Notes under the pieces: generated by a model | Seen by the model: the letters and a program-made list of their open reading frames with translations, nothing else | The model's database searches: none | What the model was told of the DNA's origin: nothing | Program-made: the position numbers and the translations under genes | NCBI RefSeq assembly: GCF_003073045.1 | Contig: NC_037594.1 | Coordinates: forward strand, 20,900,927 to 20,964,926 | Length of the DNA: 64,000 bases | DNA from: Pomacea canaliculata | Lineage: Eukaryota; Mollusca; Gastropoda; Architaenioglossa; Ampullariidae | Reading direction: 5' to 3' | In this document: one piece after another, positions 49,801 to 59,181 of the stretch | How positions within the stretch are numbered: the stretch's first letter is position 1 | Layout of the letters: every line of letters begins with the position of its first letter

Positions 49801-52800
49801 GGGGAGGGAAACAGCGACCGTCTCACATGCTTCTTCTTCTGTTGCGCGCTGGCCGGGTGGACGTCTCGATTCTTCTTGTCGACATTTTTGCTCGCTTTTT
49901 CCTCGAAGCTGCCGAAGGACACTTTAGATTCGCAGACCACCTTCACTAACGCCTCAGACCCCTCGGTACCTGTACAATGTCAACAGATCAGTTTGTTAGA
50001 GGCTTCCGTGACAGAAGGATCTATTTCTGTGTTGTAACTTGAGTCCTTAACATCTATCAGCTGCCGTTTTTAGAGAACTGAGCTAATAAAACAATTTTAA
50101 TTCAGAATATTAGCCGTTTTTAATATTGTTATCAAACAATACTTCTAATGGAAATCAAATTCGTGAAGACCATCGAAAATTGTCCATAAATGATAGCTGA
50201 TCAGAAGCCACACAAACAAAGATGGTAATATTCCAGCAATCACTTTTTTACGCGCAAGTGTGGAAAACACTTGCTCAAAGTGTCTCTCTCACCCCACATC
50301 AATTCAATCAGTATTAGTATTTTTCTACACGTAAGAATTGACACGCTTAAACAAATGCGTGTGTGGATAAACACGCTCACGCATGCACATAAAATACACG
50401 GCAACACCCACAGAAAAAATTTTGTATGATTCACCTATAACAGGCTCAGCGATGGAATGTCTATCATTAATTTTTGAGACACGCTCCTGTTCGATTTGGA
50501 AGCAAGATGCGGAAATATCTCTTTGCTTGTCATCGGGCAGCGTGGGATAAGATGTTTTGTTTCCTTTCCTCCAGTCTACGGAACACAGTAGAAATTCTGT
50601 CATTGGAACTAGTATGCGTTTGAAATGGTTTCCTAAACTCTCGCTATTGAAACGAACGTAAAAATAAATGTGTTGAAAATTGTATATTGTGCTTTTATTC
50701 AGATCAGATTTACATCTATTGACAGAGAACGTCAGTTTGTTAGATTTGTTATCCCTTTTCAAGAATAAGATTTTTTAAATGGGTTAATATTATGTGAATT
50801 ATTACTTCTAGTCAGAATTTAAAACTGTTTTAGTTCTCTTAGAATTCCTACTATTTTGCTCTACTATAATGAAGGGAAAGCTCGCCTGTTTCAGTGCTGT
50901 GAACACGGTTACCAAACCTAAGTTTTTTGGACGGAGTGGGAGGGATTCCCAGCTGCTCGTCAGGCTTCTCATCCTTGACGTACTGAGGGGTTCTCATGTC
51001 CTCAGCCTCAGCTGCGCCGGTGACAGCGACGCCAACTGCCCTTCGGTTTTCTTTGCTGTTTGCTTCCGTCGTGTCCAGACTGGAATGATCATCATTTGTA
51101 CCGAAAGCCAGATTCTCAGTGCCAGAACCGCACCTTCTCTTCTTCTGGCAGCTGTCCACTCCGAAGCCATGACTGGAAGTCTCCATTTTCTCGGCTGCGG
51201 TGTTTTCTCCCCATGGGAGGTCACGTGTATTTCTTGCATCCTCTTTGCTTGGCACGGCTTTGTCATCTAACGTGGCGCTGTCTTCTTTATCCGTGGCTCC
51301 GAACTTTGCAATCTCGCCCACGCTCGAGTCTAAACGGTCTTCAACACTGTTTGTGGCCTCACTCTCAGTGTGTGCACCATCTTCATCCACAGTGTTTGAG
51401 TCATCAGCGGTAAGTGTGCAGCTAGCTTCGCCGTTTGATTTACCCTGACCAGGGGTGTTTCTGTGGTCACCTGCACTCTCCTTGTCTACCTTGTCGTCAG
51501 CGTGTTTAGTCTGAGAAACTGGCGCAATGTCGGCAACGACCGCATTGTCGCCAGCGAGTCGATGGTTTTCTTCCCTCTTCCGTTCTCTGGCGTTGTTCAG
51601 CGCAGCGAACTTGGTGGATATGAACGCGTCACCAGCGTTGGTCATCTCTGTCACGGCGATAGTCTCCCCGGCTTCATCCTTCCTAACCGATCCCATTGCC
51701 GACAAATTTTCTTGTATTATCCCGCCTGTGTTAGCGGGCAGGCGCTTGTTGCTCGGAACTTGTGGCGAGTTAATGCTAAGGTTTTCTCTTGCCATGGATC
51801 CTTCGTTCCTCTTCTTTTCTAATGAGTTGCTGCCGGCGCCTTCATGCCTCGGGCTGTAGCCTTCTTCCACATCTTTCTCGCCAGAAGTGACATTCGCGCT
51901 GAGTGGCCGTTCGCGGTGGTACAACACACCCTGGATGCTTGCTGGCTTCAAGAATCCGGTGGTGGACTCCGGGAGAGGCACTCTAGCTGGCCGCTCATTC
52001 TCCCCTACGAAGTCTTGTTGTCCACGCGTGGGTACAGCTTCGAGATGATGGACGGGGTAATGAGCTGCCGTCTCTTGGTTTATTCCGTCCCAGTTCAAGG
52101 ACGTACTCTGGTTAGTGGGGCGAATACTGTAAAACAAACAACATATTTCTTCTGAGAGGAAATGGGAACTAGGCTCAAAAATAGTTTCATGCTCCGTTCG
52201 TTGAAATGTCGACGTCAAATGTAATGCACTTTTAAGCACTTTTGATGCTTATGGCTTCAATATAGGCTACGTTCCAGAAGTCTACATGCTAAAATATAAT
52301 TTGTAGTAGCTATGAAGATATACAGTGATATTTTGATACGCTAGAAATTTATTAGTATTTAACAGTCATAATCGTTATTCCTTACAATTTCTGCACAGCT
52401 ATTAATCTGCAGTTTACCAAAAGTGTTAATTAGCAAAGAAGAAAAAATAACACAAAGTACTTTGCGCTATATGCGCATCCGAACACACATGTTACGTGCA
52501 AGTGTCTTGCCCAAGGCGCAATGCCTCTGGTTTATAACAAGACGTGACCTGTACCCACAAAATTTCTGCCATTCCTTACCCACAGCGGTCCTGAATGGTC
52601 TGAAGAACACGGCTGAGTGCCTCCGGGGAGCGGCCAGTGTAGCGTGCCCACAGTAGTCGGTGTTGTAGGTACTGCCGTCCCGCGGTACTTCTCCTCCCCC
52701 TGGTTCTGGCCCGAGGTCCTTGACCCCTCAAGCCTCTCCCTCTCATAGGACGCACTAGAGACAAGAACAGTGTAGAGTTTATGCACGGTGTGAGGCCAAT

Positions 52801-54967
52801 ACGCGACTTTTTTTTTTTTTTTTTTTTTTTTAAAGATATATATATATTGAAGCGTGATCTCGGACACGCATCTTATGATATTTCAAAAGAAATCGTTTGG
52901 AATCTAACGTTCATGTGTATTTCCACGTGAAATTGTCAGGATTGTTCGTCAGTCCGGAGAAGTTTTCGAAATTTAGATGGTGATGTCGGATGACTCAATT
53001 CAGAGTACTATTGGACTTTTTTTCTCAGTTATATTGTGTACATAGCACTTTTGCACAACCTACATTTCAGATACCATTTATTATCAATTTCTTTCTTACA
53101 GCATCTGTAGCTTTTTTTTTTTTACCTTCTAGAGATTCGAAATCCCTTCGCACTCTCTTTAATTTCTCTTCTTTTCTGTCTTATGTCTTTTTTCGTTATC
53201 TTATTTGAAATACAGTTTTAAAACCCACTCGATTTTCTTCTTAAAAACGCGCGAGGATTGTACTCTTAATGTCTTACCATACATGTATGTAGCTGACTCA
53301 AGAGCAGCTGCGTCGTGGAAATTCTCACCAGACTCAGGATACAGGTTCGAGTCCTTGCCGTATGACAGCGGCACCAGTTTGACATCTGGGGGATATCGGG
53401 GACGAATGTCCTCCCGGCAGAAGGACTGCATTCCGTTCCCCACCACAATCGCGTTAACATTCCCCTCAGCTCTGGAAGAAAGCAGCAGCGGGTACTGGTA
53501 CCTGGTGTCGTCACAACTGACTGGACCAGCTTCGGGCTGGAGGTAGTCATACCCAGTGTCAGCCACAGGGTAATAAATGTCCGAGTAAGCAACATGCCTG
53601 TTGTGAACATACTGCTGAAACCTTGAGCTGTCTCTTCTACTACTGAAGAACTTTGATCTACCGAGATCTTCGTCCGACTGGTAAAAGGTGGACAAGTCAG
53701 CGTGGAAAGACCCGCTGGTTTCTGACGCGTAATCAGAGCCAGAACGCGCCCTTGAAAATAATGCTGGATTTGGGGGTTCCGCAAAGCCAGATACGTAAGG
53801 CCTAGCGTGTGGAAAAGTGTTCAAAGTGTCCAAGTTCAAAATATCTTCATCTTCGTGAGCTGGGTGGTGATTTAATCGAGAGTTCCAGTGTTCGGCGACG
53901 ATGATTTTTTGCGACGTGTCTCCGTTGCGGCTTCGCTCTGCCGACGGCGGCTCGTAATGGCGGCTCTCTAACATAATGCTACTGCTTGCACCAGTCTTGA
54001 ACGAAGAATGCCTCTTTGAGAACGACATTTGCTCGGCGCACAGAGCTTCGTCTGCGGCAGGATAAAATGGCATTTCGGAGGCGTCGTTGACTTCATGCGC
54101 GTAGCCCTGCACCCTGTGCACGAGGTTCGAGTTCTGTGGATGGTCTGCGGCTGGTCTTTCCAAGTCGTGATTTGCAGGGACCGACACGGGAGTACCTATT
54201 CTGGTGAATGCGCTGACATGCTTCGCCACCTTGCTGCCTGTTTCTGTACTTCCACCTTCAGTCTCGGATCTCCTGTTGGCACCAGCCAGACTCCTTTGAA
54301 TCATAACGCCTTCGTAGTTTTCCCCGATCGAGGTCTGGACCGCCAAAGGGTCGCTTTCCGATGAATGTTGTATCTCCTCGCATAATATGCCAGACGTGTC
54401 CTTCTCATCGAGAACAAAGAAGAGCTTCTGGTCAGTGCCTCCCGGAGACCGTGTCAAGATCTCGATGCGATGGTTGGTGTTCAGCTTCTCCATTTCTTCC
54501 GCTGTCAGCGTGATAGTGTTGATCGCCTCCTCGTCGTGGACAGTCTCCTCGTTGTCCTTCTCGGAAGCGGCCGACTGAAAAAGCAGCGCCGACGTGTTGC
54601 TGGAGATGCTGAGGTCGTGGCAGGTATCTGCCGGCCCCAGCTCCAGCCTGCTGGACTCCAGGATCTCGCTCAGACCTAGGTGCTTTTCGGCGCTTGGAAT
54701 GTCGTCAGCCATGTGACTTTCATCTCTGATGAAATACCGCAAGCATGAACCGTGCGCCGGCTGACGTGTGTCGTTGTTGCGACTCTGACTTTCGCCGATG
54801 TCAACAGTGGAACTCACTACCGCGTTTTGGGACGCGTCGTCACTTCTGAGGACAGTTTCTGTAGCATCAGAAGCTTGACACTCCGCGCCACTAGTGTTCT
54901 CGGGTAGAACTGAACTCTTTTTAGATTGTGTACTCCCGTGAATGAAGTCTTCCCTCTGATTGGACAT
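46812..54967 (-). CDS. Unrecognised large, mostly disordered protein, about 1,630 residues
   Basis: Exons, 5' to 3': 55007-53278 (ATG at 54967), 52754-52580, 52126-50886, 50575-50435, 49969-49771, 49328-49033, 48196-48037, 47805-46812; all phases agree. The first exon continues open 13 codons upstream of the ATG to an acceptor (TTTTTTGCAG), and that extension (FVCASCK) may be 5'UTR or coding. The protein is rich in Ser, Glu, Asp and Asn with no domain I recognise. The only ordered-looking piece is exon 52754-52580 (YLQHRLLWARYTGRSPEALS, R/L-rich, helix-like). The C-terminal 330 residues are Tyr/Ser/Gly-rich with a His-rich patch (QQQHHHPHAH). The third exon may end at a GC donor (ACAG|GCGAGC, 50886) or a weaker GT donor (50913), both phase 1. 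It lies just downstream of the RING gene on the same strand. It could be a scaffold or nuclear regulator, but that is speculation. Confidence 0.78.
52807..52831. repeat. Poly-T tract
   Basis: About 25 T residues followed by TA repeats, in the intron just upstream (on the gene strand) of exon 52754-52580. It reads as poly-A on the gene strand and so does not help the acceptor. Confidence 0.85.
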
Positions 54968-55007
54968 TTTGCACGAAGCACAGACAAAATCTTCGTCGAT
55001 TTCCAAT

Positions 55008-56118
55008 CTGCAAAAAATCCAGAAAGATACTTTTGAATATTTTTTTTTTCATTGAGGAAAGCCATAGTGTTACATAAATGTGCTGGAAAATATGTATATA
55101 AGCTCTATTGACTGCACGATATTTCCTGCAATTGCCATTTAAATAACAGTTATTAGCAAATGGCTAAGATGATGCAGGTGTTTTTAAATTATTGTCTGGA
55201 GATAACTGGAGTACCACCTTTTGCCGGGTTGATTTCTGCAGCTTGAAATCTTCCAGCTGTAATTTTATTGTCAATTTGCTTTATCGTTTTATTTGAGCCA
55301 GGCGTCAGTGGAACAGTGAAACACTGGTGCTCTTCGTGTCCCTTCCATAACTTGACAGGCTTACAGCTCATTTTTCTCAACTGAGGACATGCTCGCTCAA
55401 TTTTCCTTTCCCCGTCGCTTGTCTCCTTCCCCATCCCTCGATCCCTCCCTATCTCTCGATGTCTTTCGCTCTCTCTCATAGGATGTTGTCCTATCTTTTC
55501 AAAATTTGTAGGAATTTTTTGTGAGTAATATTTTCTTCATTTAGATCCAGCGGTGACATTTTAGAACGAAGAAAATAAACATACTTTGCAGCAACGTACA
55601 ATGACGATGGTCGATGATTTTCACGTAGACGAAAATATATCCCTTTCATAAACGGTATGGATTTGCATGGATTTCATTAAAGAGCTTCTCCCCTCTCGCC
55701 ACACTCTGCTTTAAGACTCATTCTTGACTAATAGCAGGTATGAACTATAACACACTCTTAACGTGTTTGAGATATGATTGACCTCAAAAACTTCATCTTT
55801 GTGTTGTTCAGAGTGCCTACACGTATCTCACCGTCCACTGTTGGTCAGCGAAGAGAGTGAGACCTATCGTGGTCGTGATGCTGCGCGATATATGTACACA
55901 TATTATTATTATCATCATCATCATCATCATCATCATTAGACCTCTAGCTAGAAGTGAGGGTAATGTCATCATCTTGACCCGCAGAGCCAGGTATAAAACG
56001 CATCCCACACTTGCAAACGCGCGCCTGTTAGATTCGTGCTTATCGAAGAGAACAGTAAACAGAATACATCCGCGATGAAGTTGGAACTCATTAGTAAATG
56101 AGGCCAAAAGTAACTCAC
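55008..56118. other. Putative first intron of the unknown large gene, with repeats
   Basis: It runs from a candidate donor at 56118 (GATTTG|GTGAGT on the minus strand) to the acceptor at 55008. It contains a TTA/ATC trinucleotide repeat (55900-55937) and one copy of a diverged direct repeat (55799-55900). A 96-codon minus-strand frame at 55189-55479 has no recognisable domain and was not called. Confidence 0.45.
55900..55937. repeat. (TTA)n(ATC)n microsatellite
   Basis: TTA units switch to about nine ATC units. It lies in the putative first intron of the unknown large gene. Confidence 0.85.
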
Positions 56119-56290
56119 CAAATCCTCAGTGAAGTCTGCTTCAGCCAAACGATTCTTTGGACCCTCACAAACTTGCTTCGCTAGCTATGGCGTACTGAGC
56201 AAGTTGTGCCGTCTGCGCCTTTCAGAGTGACAGCAGACATGACGTCTTCGCAACGTGACGTAAAGTTTGGTAAAACGACGTCAGATTTGG
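56119..56290 (-). promoter_or_regulatory. Candidate 5' exon and CRE/ATF-rich promoter of the unknown large gene
   Basis: A consensus donor (GATTTG|GTGAGT) ends a segment that precedes the first coding exon. Upstream of it three CRE/ATF-like sites cluster within 45 bases: TGACGTC (56240-56246), TGACGTAA (56256-56263) and GACGTCAG (56277-56284). An upstream ATG at 56240 opens a 19-codon frame that ends before the donor, so it would be a short upstream reading frame. Promoter function is inferred from motif clustering only. Confidence 0.4.
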
Positions 56291-56329
56291 AATTACGTAT
56301 GACGACAGTTTGCTGGGACTCTCAAGACA

Positions 56330-56460
56330 CGCACACACATCTTACGCACACACGCACACACACACGACAGGCACACGTACACATATACATCTGACAGGCA
56401 ACACGTATACACAGGCACACGCTCTCACACACACACACATCTGACAGGCAACACATACAC
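56330..56460. repeat. CA-rich repeat with CTGACAGGCAACAC units
   Basis: Loose CA repeat interspersed with the word CATCTGACAGGCAACAC, which recurs at 57060-57105. It is non-coding. Confidence 0.6.
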
Positions 56461-56479
56461 AAGATAGAATCAACTACAA

Positions 56480-56730
56480 GCTCTCAACTCTATGCTATGG
56501 ATCTTTGAAGGCTCCTCTCCACTCTCACTATTTTACTGAAATCTTGTCTGTCCACACTCCTGCCTGAAACCTTCGCTCCTCGTCAGACTCCCGCATTCTA
56601 TCCCTCTCTCACAAAAAGACAGATAACCGACGTTTTCCCTCTGTGCTGCTAAGCGGTGGAACTCTCTTCAACATCACATTCGCCAGGCAGACTCCAAGGC
56701 CACATTCTACTAAAAAATATCTGTTGACTA
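56480..56730 (+). mobile_element. CR1/L2-like LINE C-terminal remnant
   Basis: The plus strand reads FSLCAAKRWNSLQHHIRQAD, the hallmark C-terminal end (LWNSLPxHIR) of many LINE reverse transcriptases, and then a stop. Only the last part of the element remains. Clade assignment is tentative. Confidence 0.65.
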
Positions 56731-58234
56731 AAGTACTATCCAGAATTACTATTCTTAACTCCCTGGCAATACTGTCTGTCATGCTAACCATCATGTAACA
56801 ATTCCATCTTACAATGTTTATAGTATCTACATCCCTTAACACCTTCATCCATTGCTTTATATTCTACTCTTGAATATCATCTTTATGTTGTTCAGTGTGT
56901 CTATACGTACCTCGCTGTCCACTGGTTATCTTTTATCATTACTGGTCTGCTCAGAGAGTGCGATCTATCTTGATCGTGATGCTGCGCGTTATAAGTTCCC
57001 ATTATTTTTTTACAGGCATACGTGTACACAAACAGACATGTGAGAGGCAACACGTATAGACACACATCAGACAGGCACACGTACACACGCATCTGACAGG
57101 CAACACTGGATTAGTGAGTCGCTTTTACTCCATCTGCCTGTTTTCTAGTGAAGAAATGAAGCGAAATATCCATGAATACAACACAGAATTACTGGCTTTA
57201 GAAATCTGTATTTGAGAAGACAAAAAAATGTCATTATGCAAACAATGCTTTTCAATACATGTACGTAAAAGCATTCTCCTACCCGCCCCTTCCCAAAAGA
57301 AAATTGGAACACAAAGTATAAAAATGATGTGTGTAAATAACAAGTAATAATAAATCTGACATTTGCATTTTAAAATTATTCTTGACGATATAAATCATAA
57401 AATATGAAGCAGGATCAGCATACGTGCATCAAGCTTCTAGAAATTTCTATGGCCACATATACCTGAGATTCTAAGCATTCTCCGGAATCTAGAATAGATA
57501 CTTATAGTTTCACGGGGTAGGTCCGATACATTCAAGCCTCTGACATATGTGAGTATACTGTTTCTCTCCTTTCGCACATGTCAGACACGTACCAAGTTGA
57601 TGCTTTCATCCACACTTTATACTATAACGCGATCTGATATATTTATATAGTACATATTAGGCATGTATAGTACTATGTAAAGAATTTAGGGGACACAACA
57701 CCTAAATCTTGAGAAGAAAGGTCAAAAATAACACAGCAATGGGGACGACAAACAATGAAGGCGATAATTAAACGCGACGGCATCTAGATTCTACATGGTT
57801 AAAAAATAATAGACGACTACTTAAATAATCTTGAACTGTTATCAGTTGTGATCACTCAACTAACAGTGCGATGAATGAAAACCAACTGCACACTGAAAGG
57901 GAAAAACGCAAATTTCTTACCATATATATATATTACTCATGCACATTTTCATGCTGACACTAAAATCAGATGTTAGACAAACAGAAATTTTAGCAACGGC
58001 CAAGGATAAAAAAAATAGCAGTAAATTGCACTTGTAAGATATTAGCATGCCAAATTGTTTAGAACACGTATTAATATGTGACTGTTGCACAATATAATTT
58101 TAAAATATAAGAAAAAAGGGTATTTAGTGGCTGTCATAGTGAAATCGTGACAAAGAAACGAAATTTTATGCAAAGGCATGAGCTTTGGTCTTTCAGGCAT
58201 GTGACAATGAGGATGGTAAAATGTTGTCGTCCAC

Positions 58235-58400
58235 CTGGTCTGTTCACTCTGATCATTGACTGCTCTTCCAGTAGACTTTTAACTCTATGACGGACGAAAG
58301 ATGCGCGCTTGCTGGCTTGTCGCCTAACTTCATCAACAAGAAGTTCCGCGGTCGTCCTGTAGCTCTCCAACGTGCATACGCCTTCAGTGTTGACTTGTCT
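58235..58400 (-). CDS. Possible extra exon, charged helical segment
   Basis: The minus strand has an open segment encoding a charged, helix-prone stretch (AELLVDEVRRQASKRASF, then VKSLLEEQ) that ends at a good donor (CCAG|GTGGAC). It could be a 3' exon of the RING gene if exon 3 uses the donor CAG|GTGATT at 58818 instead of reading to its stop. No acceptor gives the required phase 0 convincingly, so the link is unproven. Confidence 0.25.
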
Positions 58401-58803
58401 TCAGAATCTACAGAAATCGCTACAGCTGCTACAAGTCTCGTCTCAACCTACACGCACAAGGAAAGCAAGGCTAGGAAAAATGTTTTAATCAACCAGGAAT
58501 TTATGTTGTCTGTTCAGAATAGTCTGATACACCTTGAAATCAGTTTTCACTTCTTTAGGTCTCACAGTGTCTGTCATCTGCGCCGGTACTGCAGACAGGG
58601 ATGTGCGGGAGGGAGATGGTCGTCACCAGCATCGACTCAGGTCTCTTCTAAGGTCTCAGGGTCTCTGTCATTTGAGTCAGTACCGCAGCGAACGCCTACA
58701 GTCACACCACGGAGGAATAATACGAGTTCGTGGTCACACTGTTAGCGCTCGCTTTCGGCGGCGACCGCTCGCGAACAAAAGGAAGGAGGCTGAAGGTGAG
58801 GTT

Positions 58804-59141
58804 TCAGGTGTGAATCACCTGCTGCAGGATGTGCATGCCCAACATGGCGACGTAGGAGCGCCAGGACGCGTGCTGCTGGGGGATGTAGTTCCTGTTCAGG
58901 CTGTCCATGCTGAGCGCGCGGTGCACCATGCGGTCTACCAGTGAAGACGAGCTGAGCCGCATCATGGTACCCTCGCTGCCGACTGGGAGCGGCTCCTCTA
59001 GCAGTGACCGAGGGATCGTCACCAGCATCGACTCCATCGTGATGTCCGTCTGAGTGCAGGCGTCCTGAAACGTCCCAGAATTAATGCTTACAGCCTCGCT
59101 GCTACTATTTTAGCTCTTTTTCAAGCACCTTTCTCCTGCAA

Positions 59142-59181
<40 letters not shown>

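Larger units (their letters stand above)
56291..58234. other. Intergenic region with transposon debris
   Basis: It contains the CA-rich repeat, the LINE remnant, and the second copy (56882-56990) of the direct repeat first seen at 55799-55900. From 57120 to 58130 the DNA is AT-rich and featureless, and I see no exon, promoter or repeat of note there. Confidence 0.5.

Noticed and set aside
50325-50762. 145-codon minus-strand frame as a gene of its own
   Set aside because: Only 50575-50435 has splice borders in phase with the large gene. The rest is intron.
52990-53208. 72-codon hydrophobic plus-strand frame
   Set aside because: T-rich intron of the minus-strand gene gives Phe/Leu-rich peptides by composition alone.
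55189-55479. Possible B-box-like exon (HEEHQCFTV) upstream of the large gene
   Set aside because: The histidine/cysteine spacing does not fit a B-box, the frame has no good donor, and its phase does not fit the next exon.
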